A DNA stretch of 64,000 bases from Zoogloeaceae bacterium (GTDB lineage: Bacteria; Pseudomonadota; Gammaproteobacteria; Burkholderiales; Rhodocyclaceae), in contig JACKMC010000003.1 of NCBI GenBank assembly GCA_024235595.1, forward strand, positions 283,648 to 347,647, given 5' to 3'. This document shows, piece by piece, positions 17,552-25,809 of this stretch. A program made the translations under genes and the position numbers. Numbering within the stretch: the stretch's first letter is position 1; each line of letters starts with the position of its first letter. The notes beneath the pieces were generated by a model. The model was not told the origin of the DNA. It ran no database searches and saw only the letters and a list, made by a program, of their open reading frames with translations.

Positions 17552-18970
17552 TCAGGCCTCCAGCACCCATGTGTCCTTGGTGCCACCACCCTGGGACGAA
17601 TTGACCACCAGGGACCCTTCGCGCAGGGCGACGCGAGTCAAGCCGCCCGGAGCCATGCGCACTTCCTTGCCCGACAGCACGAAGGGCCGCAGGTCTATAT
17701 GGCGCGGCGCGACACCCGACTCGACAAAGGTGGGACAGGCAGAAAGTGCAAGGGTCGGCTGCGCGATGTAACGCTCCGGAGACTCCACCAGGCGAGCCCT
17801 GAAGGCCTCGATCTCCTGCTTCGACGAGGTCGGGCCGACGAGCATTCCATAGCCACCGGCGCCATGCACCTCCTTGACCACGAGCTCGCCGAGATTGGCC
17901 AGCACGTAGGAGAGTTCGCTGGCGTCCCTGCACCGATAGGTCGGGACGTTGTTCAAGATCGGTTCCTCGCCCAGATAGAAGCGGATCATCTCGGGCACAT
18001 GGGGGTAGATCGACTTGTCGTCGGCCACGCCGCTGCCGATCGCATTGCACAGCGTCACCTTGCCGGCACGGTAGGCCGACAGCAGGCCCGCTACGCCGAG
18101 CATCGAATCCTTGCGGAATGCAAGCGGATCGAGAAAGTCGTCGTCGATGCGGCGATAGATCACGTCAACCCGCTTCGGACCGCGCGTCGTACGCATGAAC
18201 ACCTGCTCATCCTTGACGAAAAGATCTTGCCCTTCAACCAGTTCCACACCCATCTGCTGGGCCAGGAATGCGTGTTCGAAATAGGCGCTGTTGTAGGCCC
18301 CGGGCGTCATCACCACGACCGTCGGATCATCGAGGGCCATTGGCGCGACGCTGCGCAGGGTGTCGAGCAGCAGGTTGGGATAATGATCCACCGGCGCAAC
18401 GCGGTTTCTCGAGAAGACCTCGGGAAAGAGCCGCATCATCATGCGCCGGTCCTCCAGCATGTACGACACGCCGGAGGGAACCCTGAGGTTGTCCTCAAGC
18501 ACATAGAACTCGCCCTCGCCGGCCCTCACGACGTCAACGCCGGCGATGTGTGCATAGACGTTCTGCGCCACCTCGACGCCCTGCATCTCGGGTCGGTACT
18601 GCGCATTGTTGAGCACATCCTCGGCGGGAATCCGGCCCGCCTTGATGATCGCCTGATCGTGATATACGTCATGCACAAAGGCGTTCAGGGCCTGCACTCG
18701 CTGGCTCAGGCCGGCGCTCATGGTGCTCCACTCGGCAGCCGTGATGATGCGTGGAATGATGTCGAAGGGAATCAGTCGTTCGACGCCCGTATCCTCCCCA
18801 TAGACGGCGAAGGTGATCCCGAACCGATGGAACAGGGTGTCGGCCTCCGCCCGCTTCCGGGCAAGGCGGTCATCGGGCATGCTGGACAGCCACGCGGCAA
18901 ATTCGCCATATTGCGGGCGAATCTCCCCCTGCGCGTCGGCCATCTCGTTGTAGAACTTGGTGATGGTCAT
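17552..18970 (-). CDS. Circularly permuted ATP-grasp protein (DUF404/407, COG2308)
   Basis: 472 residues. Conserved blocks: FHRFGITFAVYGEDTGVERL near the N-terminus, HDVYHDQAIIKAGRIP, FYVLEDNLRVPSGVSYMLE, and the C-terminal KEVHGAGGYGMLVGP and PTFVESGVAPRHIDLRPF. ATP-grasp enzymes make acyl-phosphate intermediates to join a carboxylate with an amine or thiol; the substrate of this family is not established. First gene of the pair with the alpha-E protein, whose ATG is nine bases after this stop. Confidence 0.88.
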   Translation of the reverse strand: MTITKFYNEMADAQGEIRPQYGEFAAWLSSMPDDRLARKRAEADTLFHRFGITFAVYGEDTGVERLIPFDIIPRIITAAEWSTMSAGLSQRVQALNAFVHDVYHDQAIIKAGRIPAEDVLNNAQYRPEMQGVEVAQNVYAHIAGVDVVRAGEGEFYVLEDNLRVPSGVSYMLEDRRMMMRLFPEVFSRNRVAPVDHYPNLLLDTLRSVAPMALDDPTVVVMTPGAYNSAYFEHAFLAQQMGVELVEGQDLFVKDEQVFMRTTRGPKRVDVIYRRIDDDFLDPLAFRKDSMLGVAGLLSAYRAGKVTLCNAIGSGVADDKSIYPHVPEMIRFYLGEEPILNNVPTYRCRDASELSYVLANLGELVVKEVHGAGGYGMLVGPTSSKQEIEAFRARLVESPERYIAQPTLALSACPTFVESGVAPRHIDLRPFVLSGKEVRMAPGGLTRVALREGSLVVNSSQGGGTKDTWVLEA

Positions 18971-19171
18971 AGAGCCGCTCGGTTACAGAACAGTTTCATC
19001 GTGTTCTGCATACAGCGAGAAGCGTGCCAAGTGATATTCCCCTGCTGCCCGGGCCTTGCGGTGACCGACGCAGGCATATCGCACCACGACAGTGCATATG
19101 GCGCGCCTTCTGGCTCTTATTGGTGCCACACGGGAGGGATCCCGACATCCGCAGTACAGGGAATCGCAGGC

Positions 19172-19198
19172 AAAAAAAACCCCGCTCGAGGCGGGGTT
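19172..19198 (-). terminator. Intrinsic terminator of the thiolase gene
   Basis: 8-bp stem (AACCCCGC/GCGGGGTT core) followed on the minus strand by an eight-base T-run, 22 bases beyond the stop at 19221. Confidence 0.87.
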
Positions 19199-19220
19199 CC
19201 GCTGCAATGAAGCGTTGGGA

Positions 19221-20405
19221 TCAGAGGCGTTCGAAGATCGCCGCAATACCCTGACCGCCACCAATGCACATCGTCACCAGGGCGTATTTGCCGCCGATAC
19301 GCTGCAACTCGTAGAGCGCCTTGGTGGCAATGAATGCACCCGAGCAGCCGACCGGGTGGCCGAGCGCGATGGCGCCGCCATTGGGGTTGGTCTTCGCCGG
19401 ATCGAGTCCAAGAACCTTGGCGACAGTGAGTGCCTGGGCAGCAAAGGCTTCGTTCGACTCGATGACGTCCATCTGGTCGAGCGTCAGGCCGCCTTTCTTG
19501 AGCGCCAGACGGGTGGCCGGGATCGGTCCCTCGCCCATGATCTCGTTGGGCACACCGGCAATCGCGTAGGACACCAGGCGGGCCATCGGCTTGTGGCCAG
19601 CCTTGGCGGCGACTTCGCTGTCGGCCAGGACGAAGAACGCGGCACCATCATTGATGCCCGAGGCATTGCCGGCGGTCACGGTGCCATCCTTCTTGAACGC
19701 GGGCCTCATCTTGGCCAGCGTCTCCATCGTCGTTCCGCGCTTGAGGTGCTCATCGGTATCGAACACGACTTCGCCCTTGCGGGTCTGCTTCACGATCGGC
19801 ACGATCTGCGACTTGAAACGACCCTCGTCGATTGCAATGGCCGCGCGACGCTGGGACTCGACCGCGAACGCGTCCTGCTCTTCACGGGTGAAGCCATGCT
19901 TGGCGGCGAGGTTTTCGGCGGTGATACCCATGTGCCCGACACCGAACGGGTCGGTGAGCACCGCAACCATGCTGTCGAAGGCCTTGGTATCGCCCATTCG
20001 CGCGCCGGTACGCAGCGCCGGCAGCATGTAGGCACCCTTGGACATCACTTCGACGCCACCACCGATACCGTAATCGGCATCACCGAGCAGAATATTCTGC
20101 GCAGTGGTCACGATACCCTGCAGACCCGACGAGCACAGGCGACTCACCTGCATCGCCACCGACTCCATCGACAGGCCTGCCTGGATAGACGCAACCCGCG
20201 AGACGTAAGCGTAGCGGGCATCGGTGGGGATGCAATTGCCGACGGTCACATAATTGATCAACTGGGGATCGACGCCGGAACGGACGACCGATTCCTTCAT
20301 CACGATACCTGCGAGCTCGCTGGCTTCGAAATCAGCCAGGGACCCACCGAAGCCACCGATTGGCGAACGCACCGCACTCAGAACCACCACTTCACGATTT
20401 GCCAT
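19221..20405 (-). CDS. Acetyl-CoA acetyltransferase / beta-ketothiolase (BktB-like)
   Basis: 394 residues, standard thiolase length. Condenses or cleaves acyl-CoA with acetyl-CoA. Catalytic Cys in SRLCSSGLQGI (about residue 90), the GHPVGCSGA His/Cys segment and the terminal CIGGGQGIA are all present. PNGGAIALGHPVGCSGA and ESNEAFAAQ are intact. It could serve polyhydroxyalkanoate synthesis, beta-oxidation or aromatic degradation; the sequence resembles BktB-like enzymes, which accept longer chains, but specificity is inferred. Own terminator follows. Confidence 0.92.
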   Translation of the reverse strand: MANREVVVLSAVRSPIGGFGGSLADFEASELAGIVMKESVVRSGVDPQLINYVTVGNCIPTDARYAYVSRVASIQAGLSMESVAMQVSRLCSSGLQGIVTTAQNILLGDADYGIGGGVEVMSKGAYMLPALRTGARMGDTKAFDSMVAVLTDPFGVGHMGITAENLAAKHGFTREEQDAFAVESQRRAAIAIDEGRFKSQIVPIVKQTRKGEVVFDTDEHLKRGTTMETLAKMRPAFKKDGTVTAGNASGINDGAAFFVLADSEVAAKAGHKPMARLVSYAIAGVPNEIMGEGPIPATRLALKKGGLTLDQMDVIESNEAFAAQALTVAKVLGLDPAKTNPNGGAIALGHPVGCSGAFIATKALYELQRIGGKYALVTMCIGGGQGIAAIFERL

Positions 20406-20429
20406 CTACACTCCCTCCATGAAAGCACA

Positions 20430-21356
20430 TTAACGGCCGACCCAGCCTGCAATCACAAGCAGGACCAGCAACAGCAGGCACAGCAGCAGGGATCGCCATA
20501 CGAGTCCTACCGTCGCCTGCATGAAATCCGCGTCTGCCTCATCACCTACGCCCATCTCGGGCCGGTCGAGGACCTCGCCCGACTCGTGCACAGGCATGCC
20601 CAGACGCACTCCGAGCGCTCCTGCGCCACTCGCGATGAGAATTCCGTCGGTGTGATCCGGCCACTGAAGCGACTGGGTCCGCCAGCAGAAAATCGCGTCC
20701 TCGAAGTCCCCCGCTATCGAAAATGCGACGGCGGTAACCCTTGTGGGAAGCCAGTCCAGCCACTCGAACGCGCGCCGGGCAAACGCACCGAAGTCGCCGA
20801 ATTCCGCATCACGGCGCCGGCCCCACTCCTCGGCAAAGAACCTGGCCAGCCTGTAAAGCAAAGCCCCACTCGGGCCCGGCAACAGGATGAACCAAAAGCA
20901 TACGCCAAAAACGTTTCGATGGGCTCCAATCAGGGCCCGTTCGATCGCGAGGCGCGCGACTTCGCTCGAACTGGCATCGGAGTAGCTACCGCCCCGCCAT
21001 TCGCCGAGAAGCTGCCTCGCCCGATCGAGTTCGCCCATGCGCAAGGCCAGATGGACGTCGGTGAAGAAGTGGCTCTCCTGCCTGAAACCCATGGTCAGGT
21101 AGAGCACCGAGATATTGAAAAGGAGCGCGAGGACCGGGTGCAGGTGCCAGAGCAGAAAATATGCAAAGGCGCTAGCCAGCGTCAACGCTATGATGACCAG
21201 GACCCAGGCAATTCGACCGTTGCGGTGATGTCCATCGTTGAAACGCTCGACCATCGCCGCCGAAACCTTGCGCAACGGCCCAACGACGAACCGGTCGACA
21301 GGCAGGGGCTTGATCTGCTCCACGAGCAACGCGACTATCAGAGCAAGAAGGGTCAT
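20430..21356 (-). CDS. CobD/CbiB (AmpE-like) family membrane protein
   Basis: 308 residues from the ATG at 21356, giving MTLLALIVALLVEQIKPLPV. About five hydrophobic segments (1-15, 48-70, 75-95, 145-165, 285-306). Motifs resemble the CbiB/CobD-like group of betaproteobacteria: FFTDVHLALRMGELDRARQL, WLDWLPTRVTAVAFSIAGDF, and GDFEDAIFCWRTQS. True CbiB forms adenosylcobinamide phosphate; no other cobalamin gene is adjacent, so a divergent role is possible. Confidence 0.78.
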   Translation of the reverse strand: MTLLALIVALLVEQIKPLPVDRFVVGPLRKVSAAMVERFNDGHHRNGRIAWVLVIIALTLASAFAYFLLWHLHPVLALLFNISVLYLTMGFRQESHFFTDVHLALRMGELDRARQLLGEWRGGSYSDASSSEVARLAIERALIGAHRNVFGVCFWFILLPGPSGALLYRLARFFAEEWGRRRDAEFGDFGAFARRAFEWLDWLPTRVTAVAFSIAGDFEDAIFCWRTQSLQWPDHTDGILIASGAGALGVRLGMPVHESGEVLDRPEMGVGDEADADFMQATVGLVWRSLLLCLLLLVLLVIAGWVGR

Positions 21357-21413
21357 GCAATCACTTGGGTCAAAAGGCAGCGAGCAGGCGAGCACAATAT
21401 CACATTCGCCACG

Positions 21414-22052
21414 TCAGTCCTCCGATAAAGGCCCATCCTCCTCGCCTCTCAGGAAATGCCGCAAGGTTACGAGCATGCCGGCGGTCGCCCCCCAGATATA
21501 GTGCCGACCATAGGGTATGGCGAAATACTGCCGACGCTGCCCCTCGATGACAATGCTGTGCAGACGCTGATTGCGGCGATCCATGAGGAACCCAAGAGGT
21601 ACCTCGAAGGCCTCGGCCACCTCGAATTCGTCCAGCCGCAATTCGAAAGGCGGCGCCACCAATCCCACCACCGGCGTGATATTGAAACCGGTGCCGGTCT
21701 GGTAGTCGGGCAGGCGACCCAGCAGTTCGACCTGCCCGGCATCGAGACCGATCTCTTCCGTGGTCTCGCGCAGGGCCGCTACCACCGGACTCTCGTCGTG
21801 GGCTTCGACGCGGCCACCCGGAAAACTGATCTGCCCAGGATGGTGATGAAGATGATCGGTACGCTTGGTGAACAGGACCGTGATGCCGCCATCGCGAGCC
21901 ACCAGCGGCACAAGAACTGCAGCAGGGCGCAATTGCCGCGGCACACTGGCCTCTCTTACCGGTGCGACTTGCCGTGGCGCGGAGAACAATGCCCGGATGC
22001 TGCTCGGGTCGCACCACGGTGAATCGACGTCAGATGCGGAATCCTGGTTCAT
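21414..22052 (-). CDS. Nudix hydrolase, CoA pyrophosphatase type (NudL/YeaB)
   Basis: 212 residues, ATG at 22052 overlapping the TGA of the upstream gene by one base (TGATG). Nudix box: GGRVEAHDESPVVAALRETTEEIGL in positions about 84-108, with REx2EE catalytic residues. The upstream HHHPGQISFPGGR and the downstream VVGLVAPPFELRLDEFEVAE segments (UPF0035 signature) identify the CoA/acyl-CoA pyrophosphatase branch. Probably trims CoA derivatives. Confidence 0.88.
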   Translation of the reverse strand: MNQDSASDVDSPWCDPSSIRALFSAPRQVAPVREASVPRQLRPAAVLVPLVARDGGITVLFTKRTDHLHHHPGQISFPGGRVEAHDESPVVAALRETTEEIGLDAGQVELLGRLPDYQTGTGFNITPVVGLVAPPFELRLDEFEVAEAFEVPLGFLMDRRNQRLHSIVIEGQRRQYFAIPYGRHYIWGATAGMLVTLRHFLRGEEDGPLSED

Positions 22053-22738
22053 CAATATCGCTGTTTGAGGGTAAGCACCGTACTTTGCCGCGAGATCTCC
22101 ATGCGGTTCAGGGCACTCATGCCGAGAAGCGCAAAAGGCAGATCGCCTTCATGGACTGCTGCCTCGACGCCACGAAACACGAGTTCACCCAGTTTGAGCT
22201 CATCGATCCGCACCAGCCAGACCCTCGCCGACCCATTCGCCGTCTGGGTCCTGACCTGTCGCCCCGACCTGTAATCGAGGCCCGCTCGCTGGGCATCTGC
22301 CCGACCCAGCGAAACCAGCGAGGCCCCGGTATCGACCAGAAATCTCACCGCCGCGAGATTGACGCGGCCGTCGAGGAAGAAGTGCCCGCGTGAATCGGCG
22401 GACACCGTAAGAGACCGCCCGCGCACAGACTCGTTCCCGTGTCGCGCGACCCGTTCGCCGACCCGCAGGGTCGCCCGTCGCCCCTCGGCCTGGAAGGTGA
22501 CACGATCACCGTCGACGGCAATCAGCCGCACACCCGCCCGGGATTCTCCTATTGCCAGGGTCCTCGGAGCGGCGCCATCGATCATGAGAACGGCCTTGCC
22601 TGGGAAGACCCCGGCAACAACGACATCCGCAGCCAGAAGGCGCGCACCGGGCACGAGAAGAAACGCTGCGGCAAGCAGCGCGCACAACACCACCCGCTGC
22701 AAGTCGTGCGCGGGGTGACGCGAAATGCTCGCCGACAA
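22052..22738 (-). CDS. Retropepsin-like aspartic protease, exported
   Basis: About 228 residues. The C-terminal half is a single clan AA domain with the catalytic motif FLVDTGASLVSLG and the partner FALLGMSALNRMEI, so it must dimerise like retroviral proteases. It has an N-terminal signal or anchor (LCALLAAAFLLVPGARLLAA). Start: TTG at 22738 is preferred because it falls after the upstream stop; TTG 22783 or GTG 22693 are alternatives. Bacterial TIGR02281-type proteases of this sort are periplasmic with largely unknown substrates. Coupled to the Nudix gene. Confidence 0.8.
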   Translation of the reverse strand: MSASISRHPAHDLQRVVLCALLAAAFLLVPGARLLAADVVVAGVFPGKAVLMIDGAAPRTLAIGESRAGVRLIAVDGDRVTFQAEGRRATLRVGERVARHGNESVRGRSLTVSADSRGHFFLDGRVNLAAVRFLVDTGASLVSLGRADAQRAGLDYRSGRQVRTQTANGSARVWLVRIDELKLGELVFRGVEAAVHEGDLPFALLGMSALNRMEISRQSTVLTLKQRY

Positions 22739-22754
22739 GCGGGGGCGACGCCTT

Positions 22755-22958
22755 TCAGGCGTAGGTATCGACGTTGCCGCCAAGCTGCTGGCCTGCCTGC
22801 GATGGCGGCACCGGCACAGGCACGGACTGCAGCAGCTGAAGCGCCGTCGCGGCCTGGATGTCGAGGGCCTTGCGCAACGTCTGCAGCGCGGCCTGTCCGC
22901 TCAAGGTATCCAGCCGGGCAGCGCTGGCGGCTGCCGTTGACACCGAAGATATCGACAT
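22755..22958 (-). CDS. YjfB-like putative motility protein
   Basis: 67 residues, ATG at 22958. MSISSVSTAAASA followed by LRKALDIQAATALQLLQSVP and the ending GGNVDTYA matches the small YjfB family (pfam YjfB_motility), annotated as putative motility proteins and often regulated with flagellar genes. Function is not known. It lies eight bases after yajQ and has no flagellar neighbour; the chemotaxis cluster is about 27 kb away. Confidence 0.72.
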   Translation of the reverse strand: MSISSVSTAAASAARLDTLSGQAALQTLRKALDIQAATALQLLQSVPVPVPPSQAGQQLGGNVDTYA

Positions 22959-22966
22959 GCTCGACC

Positions 22967-23452
22967 TCAATCCCTGAAGTTGCCGAACTGAAGAGGATAC
23001 TCGGTGACGTCCTTGCGAACCAGTGCGATGCACTCCTGCAGCAGATCGCGCTTGGCGCCGCTCACCCGCACCGCATCGCCCTGGATGCTAGCCTGGACCT
23101 TGAGCTTGCTATCCTTGAGCAATTTAACGATGGTCTTTGCCAGATCCTGCTCCACGCCAACCCTCACGACGAGCTCCTGCTTGACCTTGTTGCCGCCAAC
23201 CTTCTGGATATCCCGGTACTCGAGGCAGCGAATGTCGATCTTCTTCGAGGTCATCTCGGGCAGCAGGATGCCCTTCATCTGCTCGAGCTGGAATTCGGTG
23301 TCGGCGAACAGCGTCAGCAGCTTCTCACCCTGCTCTACACGGCAGTCGGAGCCCTTGAAGTCGTAGCGCCCGCCGATCTTGCGATTGGCACTCTCGACCG
23401 CATTGCGCAGGCTGACAAGATCCACTTCTGAAGTGATGTCGAATGATGGCAT
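22967..23452 (-). CDS. yajQ: YajQ-family cyclic-di-GMP-binding protein
   Basis: 161 residues, the normal length. Start MPSFDITSEVDLVSLRNAVE, then GGRYDFKGSDCRVE, and the tandem ferredoxin-like halves (KIDIRCLEYRDIQKVGGNKV, then IQGDAVRVSGAKRDLLQECI). Some family members bind c-di-GMP and act with transcription factors, and others bind nucleic acid; which applies here is unknown. A HDOD protein and Orn in this window may belong to the same signalling area. Confidence 0.93.
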   Translation of the reverse strand: MPSFDITSEVDLVSLRNAVESANRKIGGRYDFKGSDCRVEQGEKLLTLFADTEFQLEQMKGILLPEMTSKKIDIRCLEYRDIQKVGGNKVKQELVVRVGVEQDLAKTIVKLLKDSKLKVQASIQGDAVRVSGAKRDLLQECIALVRKDVTEYPLQFGNFRD

Positions 23453-23517
23453 GGCAAATTCCGTTCCGGTTCAAGGCTGCGCCCGGCGAACGGGCACGGT
23501 AAGGCGCAAGCGCGGGC

Positions 23518-23835
23518 TCAGCCGTAATGGCATACGTAGTGGAAAGGCTCGCCTTCCACCACAATATCGAAGCTCGAATTCGCCGGCACCTGGAACGACT
23601 CACCGGCCGTGCAGGTTCGCCATTCCGCAGCGCCTTCGAGACGGACACGACAGCTGCCTCCCACCGCCTCCATGACCTCCGGCGCGCCAGTCTTGAAGGT
23701 CAGGCTGGCGGGCAGGACAACCCCCACCGACTTGCGACTGCCATCGGCCAGGATGAGATTGTGGCTGATGCACTTGCCATCGAAATAGACGTTTGCGGCC
23801 TTGTCCACCGAAACGCCATCGAAGCTGTTGCTCAT
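23518..23835 (-). CDS. ppnP: Pyrimidine/purine nucleoside phosphorylase
   Basis: 105 residues from the ATG at 23835. Small cupin of the PpnP (formerly DUF1255/UPF0345) family: VDKAANVYFDGKCISHNLIL, then VGVVLPASLTFKTGAPEVME, and ESFQVPANSSFDIVVEG. The E. coli homologue splits many nucleosides with phosphate. Between yajQ and DUF2788 in a minus-strand series. Confidence 0.93.
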   Translation of the reverse strand: MSNSFDGVSVDKAANVYFDGKCISHNLILADGSRKSVGVVLPASLTFKTGAPEVMEAVGGSCRVRLEGAAEWRTCTAGESFQVPANSSFDIVVEGEPFHYVCHYG

Positions 23836-23859
23836 TGCAGATATATCCTTCGCACGCAC

Positions 23860-24090
23860 TCAGTCGATGCCGAGAAACTTGATGATGATTTCCTTGGAGA
23901 TGAAACCGAGAAATCCGAGCCCGAGTCCGACGAACATCCAGATCGCACCGTATTTCCCGGCCTTCGATTCCCAGGCGAGATGGCCGATGATGAACACCAT
24001 GTACGCGATCAGGCCGGTGAAACACACCTTGAGCGAGATATCCTCGAACTCGGCGACAGTCAGGCCGAAGATCAGCGGTTCCGGTGCCAC
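23860..24090 (-). CDS. DUF2788 small membrane protein
   Basis: 76 residues with two transmembrane helices (about 20-40 and 50-68). FGLTVAEFEDISLKVCFTGL and WESKAGKYGAIWMFVGLGLG match the DUF2788 pattern, function unknown. GTG start (24088-24090). It lies 10 bases after argG and is probably cotranscribed. Confidence 0.8.
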   Translation of the reverse strand: MAPEPLIFGLTVAEFEDISLKVCFTGLIAYMVFIIGHLAWESKAGKYGAIWMFVGLGLGFLGFISKEIIIKFLGID

Positions 24091-24100
24091 TCTATATTCC

Positions 24101-25330
24101 TCAGCCGCGCTTCATTCTGGCGTTCGCGGCAATTCGCATGCGAAGCGCGTTGAGGCGGATGAAGCCATGCGCATCCTTTTGGTCGTAAGCGCCCGCGTCG
24201 TCCTCGAAGGTCGCGATCGTCGGATCGAACAGCGAATCGGTCTTGGAGTCGCGGCCAACCACGATCACGTTGCCCTTGTAGAGCTTGAGGCGGACCCAGC
24301 CGTTCACCGTCGCTTGGGTCTGGTCGATCAGCGCCTGCATCGCTAGACGCTCGGGCGCCCACCAGTACCCGTTGTAGATGGTGCTGGCATAGCGCGGCAT
24401 GAGGTCGTCCTTGAGGTGAGCCACTTCGCGGTCGAGCGTGATCGACTCGATCGCGCGATGAGCACGCAGCAGGATGGTGCCGCCCGGGGTTTCATAGCAG
24501 CCGCGGGATTTCATACCGACGTAGCGGTTTTCCACCAGATCGAGGCGTCCGATACCGTGCTTGCCCCCCAATTCGTTGAGTTTGGCGAGCAACTCGTGCG
24601 CCTTCATGCGCGTTCCATCAATGGCAACCAGATCGCCCTTCTCGAACTCGAGGTCGATGTATTCGGCAGCGTCCGGAGCCGCCTCGGGCGAGACCGTCCA
24701 CCGCCACATCGACTCTTCGGCCTCCGCGGCGGGGTCCTCGAGGTGACGGCCCTCAAAGGAAATGTGCAGCAGGTTCGCATCCATCGAGTACGGAGAACCG
24801 CCCTGCTTGTGCTTCATCTCGATGGGGATGCCGTGCTTTTCAGCATAGGCGAGCAGCTTCTCGCGCGAGAGCAGATCCCATTCGCGCCACGGAGCGATCA
24901 CTTTCACCCCCGGCATCAGTGCGTAGTAGCCGAGTTCGAAGCGCACCTGGTCGTTGCCCTTTCCGGTGGCACCATGCGAAACGGCATCCGCGCCGGTCTC
25001 GCGCGCAATCTCGATCTGGCGCTTTGAAATCAGCGGGCGCGCAATCGACGTGCCGAGCAGATACTCCCCTTCATAGACCGTGTTCGCGCGGAACATCGGA
25101 AACACGAAGTCGCGCACGAACTCTTCACGCAAATCGTCGATGTAGATGTGCTCGGGCTTGATTCCGAATTTCAGCGCCTTGGTGCGCGCCGGCTCGAGTT
25201 CCTCGCCCTGCCCCAGATCGGCGGTGAAGGTCACCACCTCGCATTGATAGGTATCCTGCAGCCACTTCAGGATCACTGAAGTGTCGAGACCGCCGGAATA
25301 AGCCAGAACCACCTTTTTGACGTCGCTCAT
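24101..25330 (-). CDS. argG: Argininosuccinate synthase
   Basis: 409 residues, full length. Joins citrulline and aspartate using ATP. N-type ATP pyrophosphatase P-loop AYSGGLDTSVILKWL at residues 10-24; TSIARPLISKRQIEIARETG, HGATGKGNDQVRFELGYYAL and the ending segments are all intact. Third arginine gene in the series argD-argF-argG (transcription order), with a cytochrome c'-like gene placed between argF and argG. Confidence 0.97.
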   Translation of the reverse strand: MSDVKKVVLAYSGGLDTSVILKWLQDTYQCEVVTFTADLGQGEELEPARTKALKFGIKPEHIYIDDLREEFVRDFVFPMFRANTVYEGEYLLGTSIARPLISKRQIEIARETGADAVSHGATGKGNDQVRFELGYYALMPGVKVIAPWREWDLLSREKLLAYAEKHGIPIEMKHKQGGSPYSMDANLLHISFEGRHLEDPAAEAEESMWRWTVSPEAAPDAAEYIDLEFEKGDLVAIDGTRMKAHELLAKLNELGGKHGIGRLDLVENRYVGMKSRGCYETPGGTILLRAHRAIESITLDREVAHLKDDLMPRYASTIYNGYWWAPERLAMQALIDQTQATVNGWVRLKLYKGNVIVVGRDSKTDSLFDPTIATFEDDAGAYDQKDAHGFIRLNALRMRIAANARMKRG

Positions 25331-25365
25331 TTCTTCACTACCATCCAGATATCAGTTTGCCGGGT

Positions 25366-25809
25366 TCAACGCACCCGGTAAGCCATGTGACAGGAGGCAC
25401 AGGCGCTCACTACCGCCTGATATCCTGCAAAAATCCGCCTTGCATCACCGCTGCGAATCGCCTCCGACCAGGAGTTCGCAGCATCGTGCATGGCAATTCC
25501 CATTCGATGCATCGGGGCCGGCATGTGTCGGCCAGGCGCGTTCGGATTGCCACGCATCTGCCCCATCGCCCCGAATCCAAGCCCAGCGTCGGCCGCCACG
25601 GCAGCGGCATTGAAGTCCCCTTCCGCCAGCAGACCGGAAACTTCCGCAATCGCGAGAGTATGCGCCCGCATGTCGGCGCGCATCAAAGCGATTGACTCCG
25701 CCGGCATCTTGGCGAACTGCCGTACATCCTCGTCGTTCTCGGCAGCGCCTGCCTGCCCCGCCAATAGCAGCAGTACGATCAGGGTCGCGCCATGCAGGCT
25801 GCTAGTCAT
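25366..25809 (-). CDS. Cytochrome c'-like protein between argF and argG
   Basis: 147 residues; ATG at 25809 overlaps the argF end by eight bases. It has a signal peptide (LIVLLLLAGQAGA, about 9-21) and a single haem site at the very C-terminus, SACASCHMAYRVR, the arrangement of four-helix cytochromes c' and c556. Helix-forming segments (AKMPAESIALMRADMRAHTL, AMHDAANSWSEAIRSG) agree. Such proteins bind NO or act in electron transfer. Cotranscribed with arginine genes, for no obvious reason. Confidence 0.83.
   Translation of the reverse strand: MTSSLHGATLIVLLLLAGQAGAAENDEDVRQFAKMPAESIALMRADMRAHTLAIAEVSGLLAEGDFNAAAVAADAGLGFGAMGQMRGNPNAPGRHMPAPMHRMGIAMHDAANSWSEAIRSGDARRIFAGYQAVVSACASCHMAYRVR

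Noticed and set aside
16598..19210. 870-codon open frame on the plus strand opposite the alpha-E and ATP-grasp genes
   Set aside because: It is an antisense frame kept open by GC-rich third positions; both minus-strand proteins show clear family motifs and this one shows none.
19092..21428. 778-codon plus-strand open frame opposite the thiolase and CbiB-like genes
   Set aside because: Antisense to well-supported genes, without family motifs and with a His/Gln/Arg-rich composition typical of shadow frames.
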